Below, piece by piece: positions 1 through 6,500 of a stretch of DNA of 7,236 nucleotides. The stretch is taken from contig JAEEPD010000158.1 in NCBI GenBank assembly GCA_016284575.1, positions 1 through 7,236 of the forward strand. Reading direction: 5' to 3'. Numbering within the stretch: position 1 is the first letter of the stretch; each line of letters opens with the position of its first letter. The notes under the pieces were generated by a model. The model made no database searches. It had not been told where the DNA came from and saw nothing but the letters and a program-made list of their open reading frames with translations. This stretch comes from Bacillota bacterium (GTDB lineage Bacteria > Bacillota > Clostridia > Peptostreptococcales > Anaerovoracaceae). The position numbers and the translations under genes are program-made.

Positions 1-1400
1 AGAGTGCCGCCGTTTCCGAGGCCGCCGCTGAACTTGGGTGCCTTGTCTCCGAATACGTAGACCACTCTTGCGTAGCATCCGGGGAACTTACCGCCGCCTA
101 CGCTGGCCTGAGCTCCGACAGCTGCATCGAAGTCGATCTTCGTGCTGGTGATGAAGCTCTTGATAGCGTCTCCGGGATTCTTTACAGTGCTTGCGTCAAC
201 TGACTGGGTGGCGTTTGCCGCAGCATAGTAGCCCAGCTGGACCTTTGCCAGATTGATGGTGCTGAAGGGGATGTGGCCGCCCACAATACCCTTGGGGATG
301 CTCAGTGAGCCTGTCAGAAGGCCGCTGCCCTGCAGGTGGTAGATGAAGTAGGCGGTGCGTCCTTCGACAGCGTAGCCGCAGAAGGAGCCGAAGCTGGACC
401 TGCCCTCGGCAGAGAGCACAGCCAGTTTCTGATCGTCGTCATTTGTTATGGAAACGGCCACCACTATGTACTGCTCCATATTGGTGCTGAAGCCCCAGTA
501 GGTGCGGTTCTTTATGGTCTGCTCGCCCATGTCCCAGCAGGCGCTGATGCCCAGGCTCTTGATGAAGTTCATGTCTGCGACCTCGATATCCTCGAGCTCC
601 AGATCGAAGCCGCTGGGTCCCACGGACACTCTGGCCATACCGGAGATGACGTCCATGATGCTGGCCTTTGCAGCTATCTTAAGTCTGAGAGGAGGTGCTC
701 CTCCGTCCATACCCACGGTGTCGGCCAGGCCCTCGAAGCCCAGGCCGCCGCCCTGCAGGTAACCTACAACTGTAGGCGGAACCAGAGGAATACCGCCCTT
801 ATCCACGGTGGCTTCCGCGTAGAGGGAATCCAGCAGGATAACGCCCCTTGCCTCCTTGAACTTGCCCTCGAACACGCCGCTGAAGATGGGTGTATCAAGC
901 TCAACGCTTAAGGAGAGCTCTCTCTTGGGAGCGAAGGTGTTCAGGGTGATGGATGCTCCGCCGCTCACCGGGAAGCCTCCGATGGAGGGGATGTTGACGC
1001 TGCCGCTGCCCTCGATGCCGCCCAGTGCGATCTTTCCGCCGTAGTTGATCTGCAGCTGACTGATCTCAATGCCGGCGAAGTCGCCCACGGGAGTGGTGAA
1101 CTTGAAATCGCCGCCGAAGCGCAGAGCGCACTTGTCAGACTTGGGGGATACGCTGGTCAGCTTGAACTCGCTTCCGTAGAAGGCGGGTACGGAGAACACA
1201 GCGCTGTTGTTTGTTACCTGATCATCCGTGAAGCTCACGGTGAAGGCAAGCTTTGTCTTGCTGTCGTATTTGAAGCTTACTCTGAGCTCATCGTCATTTG
1301 CTCCGTCGTAGACCATGTAGTCCGGGGAGGACAGCCTGGCGCTGATCAGCTTCATTGAAACATCGGACTTGCCGCTGCTTACAGTCTCTGTCAGGACCAC
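1..1400 (-). other. Unrecognised glycine-rich beta region at the visible C-terminal end of the surface protein
   Basis: From about residue 1383 to the edge at 1848 the protein changes character. It has long alternating hydrophobic and polar strands, paired glycines (NYGGKIALGGI, SIGGFPVSGG, YLQGGGLGFEG) and four isolated Cys (SDKCAL, ISACWD, SFCGYA, PGCYAR). It lacks the CxxC and AAIGG signatures of the earlier parts. I do not recognise the family. A large beta-barrel or beta-sandwich is one reading of the strand pattern, but this is a guess. Confidence 0.45.
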
Positions 1401-4400
1401 ATCGAAGTGGTTCTGTATGTATTTGTCGGGTGTCGCCACCAGAGCGCCATTATCCACAAGGGAGACTACCATTTCGGGATCGTAGGACCTGAGTCTCCAG
1501 GTGGTGGTAGTGGTGCCGCCGCTGGTGATGGGCTCGCCGTGCTTGAAGCCGTAGCTGCCTGCGTTCATGATGGTCATGACGTAAGCGCCCCAGCTTGCTG
1601 CTGTTTCCTTAATGCTCTCGGCGCTGTTTCCGGGCAGCAGCAGGTAGCCGTCATTGCCCTTCAACACTGCCAGATGGGTGTATGCGGGGCCGCTGTCCTC
1701 CATGGCGCCGCCGGTGGTGTATTCCACGGACTGGGTCATGCGGTCGCGGAGCTTTCTTATCTGCTCGGTACTGGGCGCGCGCTCGGGATCAGCGGGCTTT
1801 CCGGGCCACTGGCCCTTGCCCTTTATGGACGCGCCGTCCTCCACCACGAACTGCCTGCTGTCAGGAGCGATGATGGTGAAGCCCTCGCCCACGTTCACAG
1901 AGGAGCCCTTCTTGAAGGTCATTACCGCGCCTTCGGGGATCTCCAGCACAGCTCCTCCGTCTATCTTCGGAAGATTGATGGTGCTGTAGAAGTTATAGTT
2001 CTTGTTAGGCTCCATGTTGGAGCGGATCTCCCAGTGATCTTCATTCCAGCCCACCATGAAGTAGATGGGATCCCAGGCATCCTTGGACTTGTAGTAGAAG
2101 TGATCCCAGTCGGCGTCTACGTTCTTGTAGCTGTAGTAGCCGTCTCTGACTGAGCAGCCCTGCTCCATAACCACGAAGGCTTTGCGGAGCTCCACCTTGT
2201 TGAAGACAGTCTTCTCGTCTCCCTGGAGCCCTGCCTGTGCGTGCAGGTCCGCGGGGCCTATCACATAGCCCTTGAAGCGGTTCATGCCCTTTTCGTACCT
2301 TTCGAAGATCTCGCTCAGAGGATGCTGATCCTTGTCTCCTCCAAAATAGACATAGGTCTGTGTGATTGGTTCAGTGGTGTCCGGATCGGTGTATACGAGC
2401 TTCGGTTCATAGACCTCTAGTGTATCATTCCAGACGTATTCCAGTATTCCGTCATTACCAAGATAGAACTCCTGGAACTTGTCGATCTCGTTTCCGTCAT
2501 AATCGTATGTACGGTTGTCTGTGTAGGCGTTTACATTGGAGTAGATCTCGATGTAGCCGCTGATGCCGCCGCTCACGTAGGTATAATTGTCTGCCGTTAA
2601 GACATAATCCTGATCGGGGTTGAAGAAATCTCTGTCTTCGCCGGTCCAGGGATCCTTAAGATATCCGATGGCGCTGCGGGTGACCTCGTACACGGCTTCG
2701 CCGCCTCCGATGGCTGCCGCCTTGCTTTCGGTAGTTCTTACGTTGACCACACCGCCGTAGACCCTGGTACCGCCTACGGGTGCGCCTTCCTCGCGGAGAG
2801 CTCCGCCGTTGCCGCCCTTGGCTCCGCCGATGGCTGCGCCGCCTCCCTGGGCATTGGCATTGATGGTGCCGCCCCAGATGGTGACGCTGCCGCCGTCCTT
2901 GGTCAGTCCTTCGCCGTAGGGAGAACCGCCGATGGCCGCCGCTCCGCCGTAGCCCCAGACATTCAGTATGCCGCTGGTGAGCTGCATATGGCCCATATCC
3001 TGACCGTCAGGCTTTCCTCCGATGCCTGCGGCAGAGTGCTGGGCTTCCCAATAATCAAATCCTACATTCAATATGCCTGCGCCCTTCACTTCAGGATCAT
3101 CCTGAATGTTAAGGTATGCGTCATATGCGATCTGAATGTCCGGCTTGTAGCCTCCGAGATCAAAGTCATAGGTGTTCCTGACATAGCTCTCTCCTCCGAG
3201 CAGCATGGTCAGGTTCGGTGTCTGATTTGCATATGCATAATCATAGGTGCTTGGTATGTGGCAGTATCTGAGCGGATCCACATCCGTGCTGTTGACGGTG
3301 ATATAGCCCTCGCCCTTTGCATCGTTCAGATGCAGCTTGTTGATACCGTTGGAGGTGATGTCCGAGACCTTGCTGTTTTCAACGGTCATCGATGAATAGC
3401 CGTTCATCACAATGCTGGTGGAGGTTTCGACAGGAGCTCCCTGGTCATTGTAGCTTGTGTATATAGTATCCGTATTCACCAGCTTCAGCTCGGAAAAACC
3501 GTTCAGGGTTATCTGGCTGAAGTCGGACAGATCGCAGTTTATCAGCTCCGCGCTGCCGTAGTTCATGGCAGTGCCTGCGCTGTAAGCAGAAGCCTGAACA
3601 GGAGTTCCCAGAACGCCGTTTACAGTGGTGGTGCCGTCGGGATTCTTGGAATGAAGACCGGTGATCTTCACATTCTGAAGGATGACAGACGAGGAGAATA
3701 CCGAAGGATCCGCCGCATCCAGGGAACCCCAGTAATAGGGACGGGTGCTGGGAGCGCGGAAGGCTCCGAGATACTCGTTCAACTCGTATTCCCAGTACTC
3801 CACGCCCTCGTCCTTCTTGCCGTTCACAGTCAGGTTGATCTTAGCCTTGCCCGGGAACACAGCATTGCTTTCATTGCCCATATAGACATGGCTGTCATTG
3901 CCTTCGATGGTGATATTTACGGTGCTGCCATAGGACCAGTAGCTGCCGTTGCCCATGTCGCGGAAGCCGACGTTGGAGTTCACGAGGAACACCCTTACAC
4001 GGTCTCCCTTTACGGTGATGGAGCCAAGGCCCTTGGTGGCTGTGGGGCTGGCAGGAACGCCGAAGTCCTGAAGGAATATATCGAAGTAATCTCCAGAGCT
4101 GTAGGGATGTTCGACGCCTGTCATATCCACGGTGACATCCACAAAAAGGCCGCCGTCTCTTTCGCTGTTCATCGTGAACGGCATGCCAAGTCCAGAAATC
4201 GCCCTGAACTGGTCGGATGAGTAAGAACCGGTGCCGCCCTTGATGTATATCTGTGAGGGCTTTATCGATGTTTCCCAGAAGTAGGTCTTTGGCTGGCGCA
4301 CCAGGATGCCGGACATGGTGGTATTGGTAAAACTTTCCACCTCATGCATAGGCGCGTTCGCAGCCATGTGGTAGGCTGTATAGTTTTCGTTATTAAGAAC

Positions 4401-5546
4401 TACGCCCTTCTTCTCATATGTGGTGCCCAGAGCCGGCTTGATGTCCCGTTTCTCGGTGGCTCCGCAGTTGGTGCAGGTATAGAGGGTGTAGCCTTCGTCG
4501 TAGGTCCTGGGCGGAACTACTGTTCCTTCATCCCAGGTATGTACGGGAGTGCTTACGATCTCCGTCTTTCTCTGGTGGCAGTAGAAGCACTCGTAGATGG
4601 CATAGCTCATGTTAGTGGTGCTGGTATTGCAGTTCGGAGCCCCCTTACTGGACCACTTCTTGAACTCAAAGCTGTGGCCGTGGGCTTTCTCCACCACCTG
4701 CTCGGTGGCGCCGCAGGCATCGCACTTCATGATGATTGCACCATCTGAAGTACAGGTGGTTTCGGCAACTATGGCGTAAGGCCTCCAGCTGTGCTCGCCG
4801 GTGCAGAGAGGCAGCTTGTCTATCCTTTCCTCCAGACCGCAGCGGGAACATCTGAAAAGGGTGTAGCCCTGGGTGGTGGCTGTGGATTCGACATCCTCAA
4901 CAATTTGCATGTCGTGGCCGAGAGCCGGAACATCGTGGATGGGGCTCTGAGGATCCACATAGCCGCAGCGGGTGCATCTTTCCAGAGCTCTTCCGCCTTC
5001 AGTACAGGTGGGAGCCTCTCCTGTGACATATTGGATCGGGGCCATGCTGTGTCCAAGAGCCGGTATCTCCAGTGTGCTCTCATCACCGCAGCTGCGGCAT
5101 CTGTACAGAGCGGACCCTGTGGTGGTGCAGGTGGCAGCTACCGTATCGGCCACGTGCCAGTAGTCGTGGGAAAGCTGGGGAGTAGTGACCGTTTTTGTGT
5201 CGCCGCAGGCAGTGCACTTCAGGGTCTCTGAACCTGGATGGGTACAGGTGGCCTCCTGATAAGCAGCCGTCTCGTCACGATGGTAATCGTGCCCTGATGC
5301 GGGATAAGTCACAGTCTCCTCCTTACCGCATTTGGTGCACTTGAAAACATAGGTGCCGTCCTGGGTACAGGTGATGGGCTGCGTTATGCTGTAGACCTGC
5401 ATCTCGTGCTCGCAGGTGCTCTGATCAGGCGTTCCGCCCTCTCCGTCGGCAAATGCCGCCACCGGGAAGACCCCGATGATCAGTATCATACTCAGCAGCA
5501 GCGAGAATAATCGTCCCGCGTATCTGCTTCGTCCATGCCTTAGCAT
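1..5546 (-). CDS. Giant secreted surface protein with Cys/His repeats and beta-helix region (C-terminus beyond window)
   Basis: This minus-strand frame stays open for 1848 codons from ATG 5546-5544 to the left edge, so the protein is at least 1848 residues and its end is unseen. I checked the frame at several points and found no shift or stop. Order of parts: signal peptide (1-33), eight Cys/His repeats (45-376), a beta-rich region with strand-turn rungs (about 640-750), four AAIGG-type turns (838-949), an aromatic-rich stretch (1137-1174), a short solenoid-like stretch (about 1190-1245), and a glycine-rich region (about 1383-1848). The start is supported by AAGGAGA placed 7 nt upstream and by the signal peptide directly after it. 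The layout is typical of large cell-wall or adhesin-like proteins of Clostridia. Function is inferred only as a surface or extracellular structural or binding role. No LPXTG, SLH or other anchor is visible, as the C-terminus is missing. No catalytic motif was recognised. Confidence 0.93.
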   Translation of the reverse strand, partial: MLRHGRSRYAGRLFSLLLSMILIIGVFPVAAFADGEGGTPDQSTCEHEMQVYSITQPITCTQDGTYVFKCTKCGKEETVTYPASGHDYHRDETAAYQEATCTHPGSETLKCTACGDTKTVTTPQLSHDYWHVADTVAATCTTTGSALYRCRSCGDESTLEIPALGHSMAPIQYVTGEAPTCTEGGRALERCTRCGYVDPQSPIHDVPALGHDMQIVEDVESTATTQGYTLFRCSRCGLEERIDKLPLCTGEHSWRPYAIVAETTCTSDGAIIMKCDACGATEQVVEKAHGHSFEFKKWSSKGAPNCNTSTTNMSYAIYECFYCHQRKTEIVSTPVHTWDEGTVVPPRTYDEGYTLYTCTNCGATEKRDIKPALGTTYEKKGVVLNNENYTAYHMAANAPMHEVESFTNTTMSGILVRQPKTYFWETSIKPSQIYIKGGTGSYSSDQFRAISGLGMPFTMNSERDGGLFVDVTVDMTGVEHPYSSGDYFDIFLQDFGVPASPTATKGLGSITVKGDRVRVFLVNSNVGFRDMGNGSYWSYGSTVNITIEGNDSHVYMGNESNAVFPGKAKINLTVNGKKDEGVEYWEYELNEYLGAFRAPSTRPYYWGSLDAADPSVFSSSVILQNVKITGLHSKNPDGTTTVNGVLGTPVQASAYSAGTAMNYGSAELINCDLSDFSQITLNGFSELKLVNTDTIYTSYNDQGAPVETSTSIVMNGYSSMTVENSKVSDITSNGINKLHLNDAKGEGYITVNSTDVDPLRYCHIPSTYDYAYANQTPNLTMLLGGESYVRNTYDFDLGGYKPDIQIAYDAYLNIQDDPEVKGAGILNVGFDYWEAQHSAAGIGGKPDGQDMGHMQLTSGILNVWGYGGAAAIGGSPYGEGLTKDGGSVTIWGGTINANAQGGGAAIGGAKGGNGGALREEGAPVGGTRVYGGVVNVRTTESKAAAIGGGEAVYEVTRSAIGYLKDPWTGEDRDFFNPDQDYVLTADNYTYVSGGISGYIEIYSNVNAYTDNRTYDYDGNEIDKFQEFYLGNDGILEYVWNDTLEVYEPKLVYTDPDTTEPITQTYVYFGGDKDQHPLSEIFERYEKGMNRFKGYVIGPADLHAQAGLQGDEKTVFNKVELRKAFVVMEQGCSVRDGYYSYKNVDADWDHFYYKSKDAWDPIYFMVGWNEDHWEIRSNMEPNKNYNFYSTINLPKIDGGAVLEIPEGAVMTFKKGSSVNVGEGFTIIAPDSRQFVVEDGASIKGKGQWPGKPADPERAPSTEQIRKLRDRMTQSVEYTTGGAMEDSGPAYTHLAVLKGNDGYLLLPGNSAESIKETAASWGAYVMTIMNAGSYGFKHGEPITSGGTTTTTWRLRSYDPEMVVSLVDNGALVATPDKYIQNHFDVVLTETVSSGKSDVSMKLISARLSSPDYMVYDGANDDELRVSFKYDSKTKLAFTVSFTDDQVTNNSAVFSVPAFYGSEFKLTSVSPKSDKCALRFGGDFKFTTPVGDFAGIEISQLQINYGGKIALGGIEGSGSVNIPSIGGFPVSGGASITLNTFAPKRELSLSVELDTPIFSGVFEGKFKEARGVILLDSLYAEATVDKGGIPLVPPTVVGYLQGGGLGFEGLADTVGMDGGAPPLRLKIAAKASIMDVISGMARVSVGPSGFDLELEDIEVADMNFIKSLGISACWDMGEQTIKNRTYWGFSTNMEQYIVVAVSITNDDDQKLAVLSAEGRSSFGSFCGYAVEGRTAYFIYHLQGSGLLTGSLSIPKGIVGGHIPFSTINLAKVQLGYYAAANATQSVDASTVKNPGDAIKSFITSTKIDFDAAVGAQASVGGGKFPGCYARVVYVFGDKAPKFSGGLGNGGT
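2700..3035 (-). repeat. Glycine-rich AAIGG turns of a predicted beta-helix in the surface protein
   Basis: Residues 838-949 contain four short (A/G)AxIGG turns with the Ile at 842, 872, 906 and 946, spaced 30, 34 and 40 residues apart. Between them lie alternating strand-like segments such as GGSVTIWGGTINANAQGG and GGTRVYGGVVNVRT. This pattern is common in right-handed beta-helix regions of clostridial surface proteins. The fold is inferred from the pattern and has not been modelled. Confidence 0.7.
4425..5414 (-). repeat. Eight Cys/His repeats of about 40 residues within the surface protein
   Basis: Residues 45-374 hold eight divergent repeats. The best copies follow C-x9-C-x2-C-x12-H: C60/C70/C73/H86, C101/C111/C114/H127, C140/C150/C153/H166 and C265/C275/C278/H291. 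Copy 4 (C181/C191/C194/H211) and copy 7 (C306/C320/C323/H336) have altered spacing. Copy 5 (C233/C236/H252) and copy 8 (C358/C361) lack the first Cys, and copy 8 also lacks the His. Most copies carry a TCT...G run at the first Cys, a CxxCG knuckle, and a PALGH-like end. The CxxC pairs resemble zinc ribbons, and similar repeats occur in large surface proteins of Clostridia. Metal binding is inferred, and disulfide bonding is an alternative in an exported protein. Confidence 0.85.
5448..5546 (-). other. Signal peptide of the surface protein
   Basis: Residues 1-33 form a classical Sec signal: a basic n-region with five Arg (R3, R6, R8, R12 plus H4 nearby, no acidic residue), a hydrophobic core LFSLLLSMILIIGVF at 13-27, and a signal peptidase I-like site VAAFA|DGE after A33. 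There is no lipobox cysteine, so it is not a lipoprotein. The protein is therefore expected to be exported across the membrane. Confidence 0.92.
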
Positions 5547-5553
5547 TTTTCTG

Positions 5554-5560
5554 TCTCCTT
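5554..5560 (-). promoter_or_regulatory. Ribosome binding site of the surface-protein gene
   Basis: On the minus strand AAGGAGA lies 7 nt before ATG 5546-5544. It is a near-consensus Shine-Dalgarno sequence. It fixes the start of the large gene, together with the signal peptide that follows. Confidence 0.9.
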
Positions 5561-5610
5561 TCAAAGTGTTATTTGTCTGTTAATGTATGTTTTATATGCT
5601 GTTGGAAAAA

Positions 5611-5640
5611 TATATATTTATGTGATAAATGCTGTATCAA
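5611..5640 (-). promoter_or_regulatory. Probable promoter of the surface-protein gene
   Basis: In the 131-bp AT-rich gap after tetR, the minus strand has TTGATA (plus 5635-5640) as -35, an 18-bp spacer, and TATATA (5611-5616) as -10. This would give a leader of about 58 nt. The -35 matches consensus at five of six positions and the -10 at four. The region is so AT-rich that other -10 placements are possible. No clear terminator separates tetR from this gene, so read-through from tetR may also contribute. Confidence 0.5.
5622..5640. promoter_or_regulatory. Predicted TetR operator upstream of the surface-protein gene
   Basis: The plus strand reads GTGATAAATGCTGTATCAA, an inverted repeat TGATA-N7-TATCA. 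It matches the core of the palindrome in front of tetR (minus strand GTGATAAAGTTAATATCAC) at 13 of 19 positions, with the same arms and spacing. It covers the predicted -35 and most of the spacer, where a bound repressor would block RNA polymerase. The link to the neighbouring TetR protein is inferred from motif sharing. Confidence 0.6.
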
Positions 5641-5656
5641 GATATAACATCTATCA
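5640..5656. promoter_or_regulatory. Possible second, weaker operator copy adjoining the first
   Basis: AGATA-N7-TATCA directly follows the first operator with the same 7-bp spacer and a 17-bp centre-to-centre step. Only GATA/TATC pair perfectly, and the outermost pair is mismatched. The sequence is AT-rich, so chance is a real alternative. Confidence 0.35.
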
Positions 5657-5677
5657 TTATTGACTAAAAAAATATGA

Positions 5678-6340
5678 TTATCCATCGGGAGGATGCTCGA
5701 CCACGAATTCTCTTAAGATCATTCGCTTCAGAAGCTCAAATTCCTCCGTCCGGTCAGCCTCGTTCTGGGCTGAATAGATCAGGCCCTGGGCATATCTTAC
5801 AGCCACCGCCATCATTATATGGGCGGTCGCTGCGAAGAGCCTTTCCTCTGGGATGTCGGTCCTTATGGTGCCGTCCCTTTTGCCCTGCTCGTAGAGACCG
5901 TGGAAGGGAACTCCCATGTTGCCGATGGCTGCCATGTAGGGTTCCAGCTGATCCTTTGTCGCTCCTTCGTTTTTAACGTAGTTGTTGAAGTTCTGGTTGA
6001 AGCGGAGCAGGTCCTTGTGCTCCTTGTACATATTGATGTAGAAGCTGAGATAAAAGTCCAGACGCTGGGCTGCGGTGAGGGTCTCGGGGCGCTTTGCGGC
6101 ACGCCGCTGATTAGCCTCCATGAAGTACTGCTCCCACTGCCTGATGCCTATGGCCAGCACCAGATCCAGCTTGGTCTTATAGTAGCGGTAAAGGGTGGCT
6201 ATGCCTATGCCGCAAGCCTTGGCCACCTCCTGCATGGAAACGGACTCTATGCCCTTTTCGGAGAACAGTCTGAAGCCCTCCGAGAGCATGAGCTCCCGCC
6301 TTGCCGCCATTTCGATTTCGTCTTTTTCCAGGTTGCGCAT
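5678..6340 (-). CDS. TetR/AcrR-family transcriptional repressor
   Basis: This 220-residue protein has the usual TetR length. Residues 12-60 form the N-terminal DNA-binding domain: ARRELMLSEGFRLFSEKG (helix 1), then SVSMQEVAKACGIGIATLYRYYKTK, the helix-turn-helix with the family-typical ATLYRYYKTK recognition end. The rest is a helical ligand-binding and dimer domain with several aromatics (YLSFYINMY, near 97-105) and no recognisable ligand signature. ATG 6340-6338 is preferred because the LEKDEIEMAARRE lead-in fits the family, but it has no Shine-Dalgarno sequence. ATG at codon 11 is an alternative. The gene has its own promoter, which overlaps a palindrome, implying autorepression. The same motif in front of the adjacent surface-protein gene suggests that this is a second target. 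The inducer is unknown. Confidence 0.93.
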   Translation of the reverse strand: MRNLEKDEIEMAARRELMLSEGFRLFSEKGIESVSMQEVAKACGIGIATLYRYYKTKLDLVLAIGIRQWEQYFMEANQRRAAKRPETLTAAQRLDFYLSFYINMYKEHKDLLRFNQNFNNYVKNEGATKDQLEPYMAAIGNMGVPFHGLYEQGKRDGTIRTDIPEERLFAATAHIMMAVAVRYAQGLIYSAQNEADRTEEFELLKRMILREFVVEHPPDG

Positions 6341-6370
6341 TGTAAGAGATTGTCAATCGTGATAAAGGTA

Positions 6371-6399
6371 CTATAGTGATATTAACTTTATCACTATAG
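6371..6399. promoter_or_regulatory. 29-bp palindromic operator over the tetR promoter
   Basis: The arms CTATAGTGATA (6371-6381) and TATCACTATAG (6389-6399) are perfect reverse complements around a 7-bp spacer TTAACTT. The palindrome covers the predicted -10, part of the promoter spacer and the start of transcription. A perfect palindrome here is the standard arrangement for TetR autorepression. A third GTGATAAAG half-site lies at 6359-6367. Confidence 0.8.
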
Positions 6400-6414
6400 C
6401 TATAGCACTGTCAA
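6385..6414 (-). promoter_or_regulatory. Predicted tetR promoter
   Basis: The minus strand has a consensus -35 TTGACA (plus 6409-6414), an 18-bp spacer and -10 TAAAGT (6385-6390), which matches TATAAT at four of six positions. Transcription would begin near 6378, leaving a leader of about 37 nt with no ribosome binding site. The nifU terminator lies just upstream, so tetR needs its own promoter. Confidence 0.6.
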
Positions 6415-6441
6415 TCGACATAGAAAAATTGCAGTATAGCA

Positions 6442-6481
6442 AATAATAAATAACAGCCTGCGGATTATCACAGGCTGTTAT
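6442..6481 (-). terminator. Rho-independent terminator of the nifS-nifU operon
   Basis: Twenty bases past the nifU stop, ATAACAGCCTG and CAGGCTGTTAT pair perfectly over 11 bp around a 10-nt loop (arms 6471-6481 and 6450-6460). In the minus direction the hairpin is followed by a U-rich tail, TTATTATTTG. It would end nifSU transcripts before tetR. Confidence 0.85.
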
Positions 6482-6500
6482 ATTAGTGCCAAATATTATA

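Larger units (their letters stand above)
6351..6417. repeat. Pair of 9-bp direct repeats flanking the tetR operator
   Basis: TGTCAATCG occurs at 6351-6359 and 6409-6417, one copy on each side of the palindrome at 11 and 9 bp. On the minus strand each reads CGATTGACA and so contains a TTGACA box. The distal copy is the likely tetR -35. The proximal copy ends only 10 bp before the start codon, too close to drive tetR in the usual way. GATTG-T-CAATC at 6348-6358 is also a small perfect inverted repeat. Confidence 0.6.

Noticed and set aside
336..911. 191-codon plus-strand open frame
   Set aside because: It is antisense to the surface-protein gene, has no ribosome binding site and has a low-complexity, Ala/Gly/His-rich composition typical of shadow frames.
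1407..2153. 248-codon open frame on the plus strand
   Set aside because: It lies wholly inside the intact minus-strand surface-protein gene, its predicted protein has no recognisable domain, and it is explained by the GC-rich codon bias of the opposite strand.
2700..3035. CRISPR-like or tandem DNA repeat in the glycine-rich coding region
   Set aside because: The similarity is at the amino-acid level (AAIGG turns at 30-40 residue intervals). The DNA units are not identical and the frame is open throughout.
4425..5414. Cys/His repeats as a DNA-binding zinc-finger protein
   Set aside because: The array follows directly on a signal peptide in a very large protein, so an intracellular DNA-binding role is unlikely.
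5660..5700. Possible terminator after tetR (short CATC/GATG stem and a T7 run)
   Set aside because: The stem is only 4 bp, and the T run is separated from it by about ten bases, so it is not a convincing terminator.
5819..6376. 185-codon plus-strand open frame
   Set aside because: It is the antisense shadow of the well-supported tetR gene.
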